Shown: positions 16,883 through 27,389 of the stretch, piece after piece
Layout: each line of letters starts with the position of its first letter
Position numbering within the stretch: the stretch's first letter is position 1
Notes under the pieces: generated by a model
What the model was told of the DNA's origin: nothing
What the model saw: only the letters and a program-made list of their open reading frames with translations
The model's database searches: none
Assembly: GCA_964543125.1 (NCBI GenBank)
Contig: CAZIWX010000001.1
Location: 19,032 to 83,031 of the forward strand
Source: CAZIWX01 sp964543125
GTDB taxonomy: Bacteria; Fidelibacterota; UBA8477
Length of the DNA: 64,000 nt
Direction of reading: 5' to 3'
Translations under genes and position numbers: made by a program

Positions 16883-18675
16883 GGAAATCCTCGGGATTTT
16901 TCATCATTTGCAATACGGATGTGCAATTCCCGCAACTGTTTTTCGTCCACGCTCGAAGGAGCACCATCCATGAGGGAGGTGGCCGAAGTGGTTTTGGGAA
17001 AGGCGATGACGTCCCGAATATTATCGGTACCGCTGAGTAGCATGATCAGCCGGTCAAATCCAAAGGCAATACCGCCGTGGGGTGGTGCGCCATATTGAAA
17101 AGCTCTCATTAAAAAACCGAAGCGCCGTTCTGCTTCTTCCGGGTCCATACCAATCAGCTTAAACATTTTTTGCTGTAGCGCTGGCTGATGAATACGAATC
17201 GAACCACCCGCACATTCATACCCATTGATAACCAAGTCATACGCCCGCGCCCGCACCGCTGCCGGATCTCTGTCCATTAGTGGAATATCTTCCGGTTGAG
17301 GCGAAGTAAAAGGATGATGCCGGGCAACATAGCGCTGTTCTTCAGCGTCAAACTCCAGCAATGGAAAATCAATCACGAACAACGGTTTGAACACATTAGC
17401 CGGAATCAAATCCTCCCGCCGGGCGATTTCGATTCGCAAGGCGCCCAGGGTTTGCAGACAGCGTTCCCCGTTCTCATCCGCCACGAGAAATAAAATATCA
17501 TTATCGGTTAGCTGCCATTCGGATTTCAAATCAGCCAGGACTTTAGGATTGAAAAACCTGCTGATGCCACCCGTGAGTCCGCCCTCGCCGACTTTAATAA
17601 AGGCCAGTCCCTTCACGCCGTAATAGGTTTTCACCCATTCCGTGAGACCGTCGATCATTTTGCGCGAGTATTTATCCGCTACATTTTTTGCAACCAACCC
17701 TTTTACGCGTCCACCCTTGGCCAGTACGGATGTAAATCCTCCAAATTCACCCTGTTGGGCAAAATCCGCAAATTCCCGCAATGGCATTTCAAAGCGTAAA
17801 TCCGGCTTATCACTGCCATAATTTTCCATTGCTTCAGCAAAACTCATGCGTGGGAAAGAGATGGGTAAATCAATATCACACACCTCTTTGAAGATGGTCC
17901 GGGTTAGACTCCGGGCCAATTTCAGCACATCATCCTGGTCGACAAAAGACATCTCAATATCGATTTGCGTGAACTCAGGTTGCCGGTCGGCTCGTAAATC
18001 TTCATCCCGGAAACACTTCACGATTTGGAAATAGCGGTCAAGACCACCCACCATAAGCAGTTGCTTATAGGTTTGAGGTGATTGCGGCAGTGCATAAAAA
18101 TACCCTTTATGCAATCGGCTGGGCACTAAGTAATCCCGGGCGCCTTCCGGTGTTGATTTCATGAGCACCGGCGTCTCCACTTCAATGAATCTTTTATCCG
18201 CTAAAAACCGGCGCGTGGTTTGGTAGGCGGCGTGGCGCACCATGAGGTTATGCTGAAGTTCGGCGGTTCTGAGTTCCAGATAACGATATTCCAGCCGCAA
18301 TTCTTCGTTACCGCTTTCCCGGTTGGAAACGAGAAAAGGCAATGGTTTAGATTCACTTAACACTTCCAGATCAGTGATCTCCAACTCGATCTCGCCGGTA
18401 GCCAGGTTCGGATTTACATTGCCTTCCGGCCGCTGAATTACCACGCCCCGGACGGCGATGACATCCTCCAAACCCAAGCGCTTGGCTTGCTTGGCCAACT
18501 CCGGTACTTTCACCGGATTGAATGTCACCTGGGTTTTGCCATACCGGTCTCTCAGATCAATAAATATTAGGCCACCATGATCCCGGCTGGTGGCGATCCA
18601 ACCATTCAGATTGACCGTTTGGTTTAAATTTTTCCGGCTTAATTCTCCACAGGTATGGGTCCGTTTGAGTCGCAT
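16879..18675 (-). CDS. aspS: Aspartyl-tRNA synthetase
   Basis: A 598-residue class IIb aminoacyl-tRNA synthetase that charges tRNA-Asp (possibly also tRNA-Asn if non-discriminating). It has the N-terminal OB-fold anticodon domain (TCGELSRKN...NLNGWIATSRDHGGLIFIDLRDR), motif 2 (FRDEDLRADRQPEFTQID), the bacterial GAD insertion in the middle, and motif 3 (GIAFGFDRLIMLLSG). Length and order are normal for bacterial AspS. I chose the ATG at 18675 (MRLKRTHTCGEL), preceded by AAAGGAAA; an upstream in-frame ATG at 18738 adds a non-conserved 21-residue leader. Confidence 0.97.
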   Translation of the reverse strand: MRLKRTHTCGELSRKNLNQTVNLNGWIATSRDHGGLIFIDLRDRYGKTQVTFNPVKVPELAKQAKRLGLEDVIAVRGVVIQRPEGNVNPNLATGEIELEITDLEVLSESKPLPFLVSNRESGNEELRLEYRYLELRTAELQHNLMVRHAAYQTTRRFLADKRFIEVETPVLMKSTPEGARDYLVPSRLHKGYFYALPQSPQTYKQLLMVGGLDRYFQIVKCFRDEDLRADRQPEFTQIDIEMSFVDQDDVLKLARSLTRTIFKEVCDIDLPISFPRMSFAEAMENYGSDKPDLRFEMPLREFADFAQQGEFGGFTSVLAKGGRVKGLVAKNVADKYSRKMIDGLTEWVKTYYGVKGLAFIKVGEGGLTGGISRFFNPKVLADLKSEWQLTDNDILFLVADENGERCLQTLGALRIEIARREDLIPANVFKPLFVIDFPLLEFDAEEQRYVARHHPFTSPQPEDIPLMDRDPAAVRARAYDLVINGYECAGGSIRIHQPALQQKMFKLIGMDPEEAERRFGFLMRAFQYGAPPHGGIAFGFDRLIMLLSGTDNIRDVIAFPKTTSATSLMDGAPSSVDEKQLRELHIRIANDEKSRGFP

Positions 18676-18872
18676 AAGTTTCCTTTTACTTCTTTCCCTC
18701 AAGTGCGGCAAATGTAATCTGTTACTTGCCTGCTGCAAAAATTGAATTAGTTAAAATCATTCGTGACTCACCGATATATTTCACAATCAAAATTGCCCTT
18801 CGACTGGCTCAGGGAGACAATTTTGAATAAGTTTTTCCGAATTTCATAAAACCATATTTACCATCAGATACC

Positions 18873-18903
18873 AAAAAAAGCCGCTCAACTCGGAGCGGCT
18901 TTT
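18873..18903 (-). terminator. Strong terminator at the end of the atp operon
   Basis: An 11-bp perfect stem (AAAAGCCGCTC, 18876-18886, with GAGCGGCTTTT, 18893-18903) encloses a 6-base loop. A/T runs on both sides allow use in either direction. It lies 22 bp downstream of atpC and closes the long parA-to-atpC unit. Confidence 0.9.
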
Positions 18904-18925
18904 AAATCTGTCAGATCCCTGTTAA

Positions 18926-19339
18926 TTAAGATTTCGACCGCTTAGCGATCCGCAACCGGTTCAGGGCACGCTCCCGGGCGTCAAGATCTCGCTGCTCGTC
19001 CGCCAGTGCCTGTTGTTTCAGCGCCAATTGGTTTTTGGCCCGCTCGAAAGCTGCCTGAGCGCGTTGCATATCGATATCTTCAGCCGGCTCGGCGGTTTCC
19101 ACCAAAAGCTGGACATGGTCCTTTTTGATTTCGGCATAACCACCACTGGTAGCCATGTACTTCACCAGGCTGTTTTTATTGATTTTAACCTCACCTACAT
19201 CAAGTGCGATCATGGCCGGCACGTGTCCCGCCAGGACACCAAACAAACCATTGGTACTCGGGGCTCGCAGGTAAGTCACCTGACCTTCGTCAAATACCTG
19301 AGTGGGTGTGATAATTTCGAGATGAAAGGTTTTGGCCAT
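18926..19339 (-). CDS. atpC: ATP synthase epsilon subunit (F1)
   Basis: A 137-residue subunit of the F1 central stalk that couples rotation and can inhibit ATP hydrolysis. The N-terminal beta-sandwich (FHLEIITPTQVFDEGQVTYL, LFGVLAGHVPAMIAL) and the C-terminal two-helix hairpin (QRAQAAFERAKNQLALKQQA to ALNRLRIA) are both present. It is the last gene of the atp operon, 18 bp after atpD and just before a strong terminator. Confidence 0.95.
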   Translation of the reverse strand: MAKTFHLEIITPTQVFDEGQVTYLRAPSTNGLFGVLAGHVPAMIALDVGEVKINKNSLVKYMATSGGYAEIKKDHVQLLVETAEPAEDIDMQRAQAAFERAKNQLALKQQALADEQRDLDARERALNRLRIAKRSKS

Positions 19340-19357
19340 GATTAATGCATTGATTTC

Positions 19358-20776
<1,419 letters not shown>

Positions 20777-20803
20777 TTATCTCGGGCCGTATTCATTTAA
20801 TAA

Positions 20804-21667
20804 TCAGTCATTCTCAGCCAAAGCTTCGGCTCCGCCCACAATTTCAAGGATTTCCTTGGTAATGGCCGCCTGCCGGGCTTGGTTGTATTCCAACTCCAGG
20901 CGTGAGATCATATCACTGGCATTGGTGGTGGCATTATCCATGGCGGTCATCTGCGCAGCCATATTGGCGGCATAAGATTCCAGCAGGAAGCGCCACAGCT
21001 GGACAGTTAAATGTCTTGGCACCAGGGACCGCACCACCTCTTCCCGGGAGGGTTCAAAGAGAAAATCCGTTGTATCAACCTGCTCATCCTCCTCCAAAAC
21101 CAAAGGCAGATATAGCTGCTCCGTGACTTCCTGGGACATCACATTTTTGAAGGCATTGAATATGACTATAATTTTGTCGTATTCACCATTCTGGTAGCGC
21201 TGAGTAATACTTTCAGTGAACTCGGCTGCGTGACCAAAGTTGAGTTCATTCCAAAATTCAGCATGGCTTTCAACCACGTTATACCCACGTTTGGTGAAAT
21301 AATCCCTCCCCTTGCGGCCGATGCAAATTAGTTCGGTACTTTCACGGCCAATGGCGTCAATTGACTTATGAGCAAATTTGATAATATTGGTGTTGAAACT
21401 ACCGCTGAGTCCTTTATCCGAAGTAATGATCACAAACCCTGTTTTTTTGAAATCCCGAATGACCAGCAACGGATGCAGGGTTCGGTCAATGTTGGGGATG
21501 AGATCTTTCAAAACGCTGTTGATGCGGCGAGCGTAAGGCCGGGCCTGTTCCATGTTGGATTGGGAGCGGCGCAACTTGGCTGCCGCCACCATTTTCATGG
21601 CTTTGGTCACCTGCTGAATGCTGGTGATAGCTGAAATGCGAGTCCGAATGTCCTTTAAATTCGCCAT
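20804..21667 (-). CDS. atpG: ATP synthase gamma subunit (F1 central shaft)
   Basis: A 287-residue coiled-coil shaft protein. The conserved N-terminus (LKDIRTRISAITSIQQVTKAMKMVAAAKLRR) and C-terminus (AAQMTAMDNATTNASDMISRLELEYNQARQAAITKEILEIVGG) form the rotating helices around an internal Rossmann-like domain (ITSDKGLSGSFNTNI). It lies 5 bp after atpA, and its length is typical. Confidence 0.97.
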   Translation of the reverse strand: MANLKDIRTRISAITSIQQVTKAMKMVAAAKLRRSQSNMEQARPYARRINSVLKDLIPNIDRTLHPLLVIRDFKKTGFVIITSDKGLSGSFNTNIIKFAHKSIDAIGRESTELICIGRKGRDYFTKRGYNVVESHAEFWNELNFGHAAEFTESITQRYQNGEYDKIIVIFNAFKNVMSQEVTEQLYLPLVLEEDEQVDTTDFLFEPSREEVVRSLVPRHLTVQLWRFLLESYAANMAAQMTAMDNATTNASDMISRLELEYNQARQAAITKEILEIVGGAEALAEND

Positions 21668-21672
21668 AATTC

Positions 21673-23196
21673 TTAAGCGATAAAGCCCTTAACAAACTCC
21701 TCGGTGACCTTACCGAGTTCCTGATCGATTTCGTCGGTCAGTTTACCGGTGCTAACGATTTTCTTCAGCAAATCCGCCTGACTGGTTTGGAGGTAATCCA
21801 GGAATTGCTTTTCAAAATCCTGAATCTTCCGCGCCTCAATCCCATCCAGATAACCACGCGTACCGGCAAAGAGAATTGCAATTTGTTGCTCTACCGGGAT
21901 CGGCGAATACTGCTTTTGCTTCAAGATCTCGTACATGCGCAGGCCACGAGCCAGACTCTGCTGAGTCGATTTATCCAAATCGGAACCAAATTTGGCAAAT
22001 GCCGCCAACTCACGGTATTGTGCCAGATCCAGCCGGAGACGACCGGCAATTTTTTTCATGGCGCCGATCTGGGCGTTGCCGCCAACGCGAGAAACCGAAA
22101 TACCCACATTCAGCGCCGGCCGTTGACCGGAGTAAAACAGACTCGCTTCGAGATAGATCTGGCCATCGGTAATTGAAATAACATTGGTGGGGATATAGGC
22201 TGACACATCGCCAGCCTGAGTTTCAATGATGGGCAATGCCGTGAGCGATCCGCCACCCAAGTCATCGTTTAGTTTGGACGCACGTTCCAACAAACGGCTA
22301 TGCAGATAAAACACATCGCCCGGATAAGCTTCGCGTCCCGGCGGCCGCCTGAGGAGGAGCGACATTTGGCGATAAGCCACGGCATGCTTTGACAGATCAT
22401 CGTAGACGATCAATGCGTGTTGGCCGTTATCCCGGAAAAACTCACCAATGGAGGCTCCGGCATAAGGTGCGATAAACTGTAGCGGTGCCGGATCGGATGC
22501 ATTGGCAGCCACAATCACGGTATAATTCATGGCGCCGGCAGCTTCCAATTCCTTGGCTACACGAGCAACGGTAGAGGCTTTCTGACCTATGGCGACATAG
22601 ATACAATACACCGGCGAATCGGTTTGATGCGTGTATTTTTGATTGATGATCGTATCGAGAGCAACCGCGGTTTTCCCGATTTGACGATCACCGATGATCA
22701 ACTCACGCTGACCGCGGCCAATGGGGATCATACTGTCAATGGCTTTCAGGCCGGTTTGCAAGGGTTCGTTCACCGGTTTTCGCGCAATCACACCGAGAGC
22801 CTTGCGTTCCACCGGAAAAGATTCCGTGGTCTTCAGTTCACCTTTGCCATCCAGGGGTTTGCCAATGGGATTGATGACACGCCCCAAAACGCCCTCGCCC
22901 ACGGGCACTTCTACCACGCGGCCGGTTCGCTTGGCCAGATCGCCTTCTTTAACCAGGCGGGTATCACCAAACAGTATCAATCCAACTTCATCTACCTCCA
23001 GGTTCATGGCCATGCCATACACGCCGTGGGGAAGTTCAACCAACTCGGATGCCAATACATTTTCCAGGCCGCTTACGCGGGCGATACCATCACCAACCAT
23101 GATAACTTCGCCCACTTCCGCCACATCGTAGGACACATCAATCTGGTCCAACTCTTTGCGAAGAAGCGCTGTAATCTCATCTGTGCGGATTTCCAT
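21673..23196 (-). CDS. atpA: ATP synthase alpha subunit (F1, regulatory nucleotide-binding)
   Basis: A 507-residue subunit with the Walker A motif GDRQIGKT, Walker B region [45 protein letters not shown], and the Arg finger region (VSRVGGNAQ). It alternates with beta in the F1 hexamer. It lies 20 bp after atpH and 5 bp before atpG. A long antisense frame (22624-23220) is a shadow of it. Confidence 0.98.
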   Translation of the reverse strand: MEIRTDEITALLRKELDQIDVSYDVAEVGEVIMVGDGIARVSGLENVLASELVELPHGVYGMAMNLEVDEVGLILFGDTRLVKEGDLAKRTGRVVEVPVGEGVLGRVINPIGKPLDGKGELKTTESFPVERKALGVIARKPVNEPLQTGLKAIDSMIPIGRGQRELIIGDRQIGKTAVALDTIINQKYTHQTDSPVYCIYVAIGQKASTVARVAKELEAAGAMNYTVIVAANASDPAPLQFIAPYAGASIGEFFRDNGQHALIVYDDLSKHAVAYRQMSLLLRRPPGREAYPGDVFYLHSRLLERASKLNDDLGGGSLTALPIIETQAGDVSAYIPTNVISITDGQIYLEASLFYSGQRPALNVGISVSRVGGNAQIGAMKKIAGRLRLDLAQYRELAAFAKFGSDLDKSTQQSLARGLRMYEILKQKQYSPIPVEQQIAILFAGTRGYLDGIEARKIQDFEKQFLDYLQTSQADLLKKIVSTGKLTDEIDQELGKVTEEFVKGFIA

Positions 23197-23216
23197 ATAT
23201 CTCCTCAGTCTTTTGC

Positions 23217-23756
23217 TTAGGACTGACTTAACTTCTTTTTCAACTGTTCCAGGCGGGTGGCCAGGGAGCCATCAATTACCGTATTCCCCACCCGCAGACG
23301 TAACCCGCCGATAATGGCGGGATCCACAACCGTTTCAAACTCGGGTTTTTTGCCGTAGGCCTTCACAACCCGTTGCGTGATTTCATGAATCTGGGCTGGT
23401 GACAGGATCACGCTGCTGGTGGCCACCACGCGCACCGAATTCTTCCGATCGTGATAAAGCAATGCAGCTTTTTTCATGATTTGAGGGAATAATTTCAGCT
23501 CACGCCGAATTGCTAATTGCAAAACGAAAGTGCGTAAGACCGGATGAATGAGTTTACCCAAAGCCCGATCCAGCAACATTCCCTTTTGCTCCGGGTTGAT
23601 CCGGGTTGTGATGAGAATAGCTTTCAACGCCCCTACTCGCCGCAGGATGGCGTCAAGTGTACCCAATTGTTGATACACTTCATCAACCACCTGCTCCCGG
23701 TCAGCCAGATTCAGAAGAATTTGAGCATATTTACGACTTTTAATGGCGGTATTCAT
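23217..23756 (-). CDS. atpH: ATP synthase delta subunit (peripheral stalk, OSCP)
   Basis: A 179-residue peripheral-stalk protein linking F1 to the b subunits. The N-terminal helical domain starts with [16 protein letters not shown] and the C-terminal domain has the typical [31 protein letters not shown]. It lies 2 bp after atpF. Confidence 0.95.
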   Translation of the reverse strand: MNTAIKSRKYAQILLNLADREQVVDEVYQQLGTLDAILRRVGALKAILITTRINPEQKGMLLDRALGKLIHPVLRTFVLQLAIRRELKLFPQIMKKAALLYHDRKNSVRVVATSSVILSPAQIHEITQRVVKAYGKKPEFETVVDPAIIGGLRLRVGNTVIDGSLATRLEQLKKKLSQS

Positions 23757-23758
23757 AC

Positions 23759-24253
23759 TCAGGACTGTCCGAATTCCTGAAGCGTTTCATTGATGAGTCG
23801 TTCATTCTCCGGTTTGGAAAGTGTCTGACCCATCACTTTGCCGGCGGCATACAGCGACATATCCACAATCTGATTCCGAATCTCGGCAATAGCCTTATCG
23901 CGTTCCGTTTGAATCTGGCGTTCCGCTTGTTTCAGCAAAGCTTCTGATTTTGCCTTGGCTTCGTCCAGAATATCGGCTTTCACCTTTTCAGCGGTTTGCT
24001 TACCGGCAGCCACAATTTCCTGGGCTTCGTGGCGAGCCCGGGCAACCATATCTTCATAGTCTTTGGCCACCTTTTCGGCTCCCAACCGGGCTTCGTTGGC
24101 TTGCGCAATGGAATCCTTGATGAACTGCTCTCGTTTTTCCAAGGCCTTCACCATGGGTTTCCAGGCTTTGGTTCCCAAGATCAGCAGAACCACCAAAAAC
24201 GTGATCCAAGTCCAAAACATGAGCCCGGTATCGAATCGCATTAAATTTTCCAT
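23759..24253 (-). CDS. atpF: ATP synthase b subunit (peripheral stalk)
   Basis: A 164-residue protein with a single N-terminal membrane helix (TGLMFWTWITFLVVLLILGTKAW) followed by a long charged coiled coil, the classic b-subunit plan. Only one b-type gene is present, so the stalk is a b homodimer, not a b/b' pair. It lies between atpE (44-bp gap) and atpH. Confidence 0.95.
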   Translation of the reverse strand: MENLMRFDTGLMFWTWITFLVVLLILGTKAWKPMVKALEKREQFIKDSIAQANEARLGAEKVAKDYEDMVARARHEAQEIVAAGKQTAEKVKADILDEAKAKSEALLKQAERQIQTERDKAIAEIRNQIVDMSLYAAGKVMGQTLSKPENERLINETLQEFGQS

Positions 24254-24297
24254 GATGTCTCCGGTAGGTCCGTTTTCCTTACCAAATCGTGATCAGC

Positions 24298-24522
24298 TTA
24301 TTTCAAAACAATAAGCAGCGCCACAACTTCGCCAATGATGGCGACGCCTTCCAGCAGGAAGAGCGGTAGGTTGACGGCATTGGTGATCGTGCCGGCTGCT
24401 TCCGGTTGCCGGGCGATCGCGTCCGCCATGCCATTAGCCAACCGGCCAATTCCATATCCGGCGCCGATCAAGATCAATCCGACTCCGATAGCTGCGCCAA
24501 GGTATGCGAGTGCTAAATCCAT
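24298..24522 (-). CDS. atpE: ATP synthase c subunit (F0 ring)
   Basis: A 74-residue proteolipid with two membrane helices joined by the polar loop motif ARQPE. The ion-binding carboxylate is Glu58 (FLLEGVAIIG), 20 residues after the loop Arg38, as in E. coli Asp61. The Ser/Thr after the Glu and the Gln of helix 1 used by Na+ rings are absent (Gly59; Ile25 in helix 1), favouring proton coupling. A second Glu (Glu65) lies one or two turns along the same helix, which is unusual. A GAAGGAGG Shine-Dalgarno sequence precedes the ATG. A 188-bp untranslated gap separates it from atpB. Confidence 0.96.
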   Translation of the reverse strand: MDLALAYLGAAIGVGLILIGAGYGIGRLANGMADAIARQPEAAGTITNAVNLPLFLLEGVAIIGEVVALLIVLK

Positions 24523-24710
24523 TTACAAAACCTCCTTCAAAACTTTAGAGCTTTGTTTGTAATTAAATGTCTGTTCATCGTTAATTTTTCGGTTATTCCA
24601 ATATCCCACTTCGACCGAATCCATCCGGTTAGTTAATCTCTTTCAGGAAATTTTAAAAAATCGTAAAATGCATGGTTGAATACCAACTGCTCCTTCGGTG
24701 TTCAGCCCGT

Positions 24711-25532
24711 TTAATGTTGAGGATGAATGGCCATACCGATGAATACTGCCGAAAGGAGTGCAAATACATACGCCTGCACTAAAGAGACGATGATCTCCAG
24801 AAAATTAATTCCCACATTCAGCGCCACCGAACCAATCCCTATGTAAGCATTATGCAACAGGAAAATGGGTGCGAAAATTGCCAACATGGCGATATGCCCG
24901 GCGGTCATATTCGCCGCCAGCCGCATGGTCAGGGCGAAAGGCCGTACAAACATTCCCATGATCTCAATAGGGATCAGAATGAACATGATCGGCCAGGGTA
25001 TATTTCCCGGAACCACACTCTTCCAATATCCAAAAAAGCCGTGTTCTTTTACGCCTGCCACAATGATGGCAAAAAAGGTAATAATCGCCAGCGCCGCCGT
25101 CAGGTTCACATTACCCGTGGCAACGGTACCGCCATGACCATGATCGATATAATTAAAAAGGGGGATTAGCCCCAGGAAATTCATCGTGACAATTAAGAAG
25201 AAAAAGGTCATGATGAGAGGCGCGTAAGTGGCGGCGTGGGCAGCGCCCAGATTGGGAATGACGATTGTCGACCGCACCCATGCGACAATCGCCTCAAGAA
25301 AATTTACAAATCCTCGCGGGGCTGTAATATCTCCTTTACGATAGCGCCGGGTAGGCACCAGGAACAGAGCCAGCAATAGTGCTGCGGCAATCCACAGCAT
25401 GATCACATGTTTAGTGATGGAAATATCAAAATTGCCCAGGGATAAATGATACATCACACCGCTGTTAGCGACATGTTCGACAATCCGATCCCCAATTGTT
25501 TCCTCAGCCTGTCCGATTCCGGCCGACATCAA
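24711..25532 (-). CDS. atpB: ATP synthase a subunit (F0 ion channel)
   Basis: A 273-residue integral membrane protein with about five to six helices and an extended N-terminus. The essential arginine lies in FALTMRLAANMTAGHI (E. coli Arg210 equivalent), and the C-terminal helix contains LEIIVSLVQAYVFALLSAVF. A His/Gly-rich loop (NYIDHGHGGTVATGNVN) follows the second helix. It begins directly after the AtpI-like gene stops, with no gap. Confidence 0.97.
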   Translation of the reverse strand: MMSAGIGQAEETIGDRIVEHVANSGVMYHLSLGNFDISITKHVIMLWIAAALLLALFLVPTRRYRKGDITAPRGFVNFLEAIVAWVRSTIVIPNLGAAHAATYAPLIMTFFFLIVTMNFLGLIPLFNYIDHGHGGTVATGNVNLTAALAIITFFAIIVAGVKEHGFFGYWKSVVPGNIPWPIMFILIPIEIMGMFVRPFALTMRLAANMTAGHIAMLAIFAPIFLLHNAYIGIGSVALNVGINFLEIIVSLVQAYVFALLSAVFIGMAIHPQH

Positions 25533-25922
25533 TTAATTCTCCGTATTTTCAGATACCACGTGCCTCAATAATGGCCGGATATGATAAGCTTCACTCAAGT
25601 GCCAGGCAAGAAAGTTTATCAGCAAAGAAATAACGAATGGAACCAGCCTGATATTGCGGCTCAAAACGATCATAACCACCCACAATCCGAGCAGAATAAA
25701 TTTAGTCATAAAGCTATATAACATAAAAGCTTGTGCCTGTCGAAAGGTGAGATCATGTTTATGGGAAAAAAGCCAGAGCGAGGCCGTTGAAATTACTGCC
25801 GGAACCAAACCTCCGGCCAGTATTGCAATGGCTATTTCCGGTTGTTTGGTTAGAGAAAAACCGGCGATTGTCAGACCATTCAGGGCAACCGCTGGCGCTA
25901 GGATCTTTAACGCCGGATTCAT
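25533..25922 (-). CDS. AtpI-like membrane protein of the ATP synthase operon
   Basis: A 129-residue hydrophobic protein with about four membrane helices (LTIAGFSL, AIAILAGGLVPAVISTASLWLF, FMLYSFMTKFILLGLWVVMIVL, LVPFVISLLINFLAWHLSEA). Its position between atpZ and atpB, with size and topology, matches the variable AtpI/ATP-synthase-I genes thought to help c-ring assembly. I chose the ATG at 25922, which overlaps the atpZ stop (TGATG, coupled translation); an in-frame ATG at 25952 would add ten residues. Confidence 0.75.
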   Translation of the reverse strand: MNPALKILAPAVALNGLTIAGFSLTKQPEIAIAILAGGLVPAVISTASLWLFSHKHDLTFRQAQAFMLYSFMTKFILLGLWVVMIVLSRNIRLVPFVISLLINFLAWHLSEAYHIRPLLRHVVSENTEN

Positions 25923-26167
25923 CACCTGTTTTTCCTGAACATCAATTTCCATAATTCATACATCCCCACGACGACGCCAAGTAACGCACCAGTGAGCAAC
26001 GCCCAGGGTTTCCACCCAAAGTGATAGTCTAAATAGTACCCCAATAAACTGAGCCCCAGTACGCTGCCACTGATAGTTGTACCAGCTCCCAAGAGGTCTG
26101 AACGACGATTTTTTGATTCTTGATTTTCGGGCTTATAAAGAGGTTGATCTTTTGGTTGGTCAGCCAT
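25922..26167 (-). CDS. atpZ: AtpZ/AtpI family F0F1-ATPase accessory protein
   Basis: An 81-residue protein with a polar N-terminus and two membrane helices, TTISGSVLGLSLLGYYLDYHF and PWALLTGALLGVVVGMYELW, joined by a short turn with GWKP. This is the standard AtpZ plan (COG5336). It overlaps the bactofilin gene upstream by 8 bp and the AtpI-like gene downstream by 1 bp. AtpZ/AtpI proteins are linked to assembly or Mg/Ca homeostasis of F0F1. Confidence 0.85.
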   Translation of the reverse strand: MADQPKDQPLYKPENQESKNRRSDLLGAGTTISGSVLGLSLLGYYLDYHFGWKPWALLTGALLGVVVGMYELWKLMFRKNR

Positions 26168-26549
26168 TGCTCTGTGCCGGGAGGTCGGTCTTTTCCGTAA
26201 TCACTGTCACTGATTCCGGTGTCATGGTGCTCTTGCCTTGGAACACGGCGCCATCCTCGATGATAAGTCGATTGGAAACAATATCACCCTTCAGTTTGGA
26301 ATACCTGCCCAAGACGACTTTACCTTTCACCTTCACATCCCCTTCCACAATGCCACCGATGATGGCGTATTCGCCCTGAAGACCACCGTGAACCACACCG
26401 GTTTCCGAAACCGTAACATACCCCGTAGCTTCCACCCTCCCATCTATTTCTCCATTAATGTGTATGCTACCCTGGACGATCATGTCGCCGGTGACATGAC
26501 TTCCACGGCCTACAATGGTTTCGATGCGTAGTATCCGGGTTGATGGCAT
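26160..26549 (-). CDS. Bactofilin (polymer-forming cytoskeletal protein)
   Basis: A 129-residue bactofilin (DUF583). The core is a right-handed beta-helix of short repeats (TIVGRGSHVTGDMIVQGSIH, INGEIDGRVEATGYVTVS, GVVHGGLQGEYAIIGGIV, EGDVKVKGKVVLG) between short unstructured ends. It self-assembles into filaments that scaffold cell-envelope processes. It lies 1 bp after the M23 peptidase gene, a pairing seen in bacteria where the bactofilin localises a LytM-type peptidase. Confidence 0.93.
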   Translation of the reverse strand: MPSTRILRIETIVGRGSHVTGDMIVQGSIHINGEIDGRVEATGYVTVSETGVVHGGLQGEYAIIGGIVEGDVKVKGKVVLGRYSKLKGDIVSNRLIIEDGAVFQGKSTMTPESVTVITEKTDLPAQSNG

Positions 26550-26550
26550 T

Positions 26551-27384
26551 TTAATTCTCGATAGTTTGAGGAAAATTGCTGCTGTTATATACTGTAAATT
26601 CCGGAATCAGGGTCAGGGGATCGATGGGTACGCCGTCCAGCCAGATTTCGAAATGCAAATGCGCACCGGCGGAATGGCCCGTATTCCCCAGGATAGCGAT
26701 GGGTTCGCCCCGATCCACCAGTTGGCGGGATTCCACCAGATTCCGCTGGTTATGAGCGTACACTGTCATATATCCATTTTGATGATCGATGATAACCATA
26801 TTACCGTAATAGTAGGTCCAGTTTGAAAAAACCACAAATCCTTTGGCGGCCGCTTTGACGACCCGATCTTGAATGGACGACAGATCCACGCCCATATGAT
26901 CAGTCAATGAAAATTTGGATTTCACCCGAAACGGCGCATTCACGAAACCACGAATGGGTGGGTAAGTCGGTAAATTGTCTAATAACCCGGCCGTGCGATA
27001 CATGCCGCTCCTGTCGCCAGGTAGGGTCAGCTCACCACCCGTGGTTGCGGGGTATTCGGTCAATAACGAATCTCTATTGTCCGGCAAATTCAGTTGAGTG
27101 CCCAGCGACTTCCGGATGAACTCGTTCACCTGTTTGATCCGCTTATAATCTTCCAGGACTTGTTCCACTTGGTTCCGCTCTTTCAGTAAGACCGCATTTT
27201 CTTTGGAAGAAATATTAAACTCGATGGCTCGGGGAACCAGATAAATAGCCAAGCCGATCAGTGCCAGAACGACCACTATAATCAAAAAGATCAATCGACG
27301 CAATGTTTTGGCAGCTACCGTATAGGAGTGGCTGGGATCCTGATTGTCCGGTAAAATGAAAAAAGTGTATTTATCCGCACGCAT
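26551..27384 (-). CDS. Membrane-anchored M23 (LytM) family peptidase
   Basis: A 277-residue peptidoglycan endopeptidase-type protein. A cytoplasmic N-terminus is followed by one membrane helix (RRLIFLIIVVVLALIGLAIYLV, about residues 28-50), a coiled coil (about 60-95) and a C-terminal M23 domain. The zinc-ligand motifs are present: HMGVD (H-x3-D) and the HLHFE pair. It lies between parB (5-bp gap) and the bactofilin gene (1 bp). A cell-shape role together with the bactofilin is inferred from context. Confidence 0.92.
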   Translation of the reverse strand: MRADKYTFFILPDNQDPSHSYTVAAKTLRRLIFLIIVVVLALIGLAIYLVPRAIEFNISSKENAVLLKERNQVEQVLEDYKRIKQVNEFIRKSLGTQLNLPDNRDSLLTEYPATTGGELTLPGDRSGMYRTAGLLDNLPTYPPIRGFVNAPFRVKSKFSLTDHMGVDLSSIQDRVVKAAAKGFVVFSNWTYYYGNMVIIDHQNGYMTVYAHNQRNLVESRQLVDRGEPIAILGNTGHSAGAHLHFEIWLDGVPIDPLTLIPEFTVYNSSNFPQTIEN

Positions 27385-27389
27385 GGGGC

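Noticed and set aside
22624..23220. 198-codon frame opposite atpA
   Set aside because: It is fully antisense to a conserved gene, with no family of its own.
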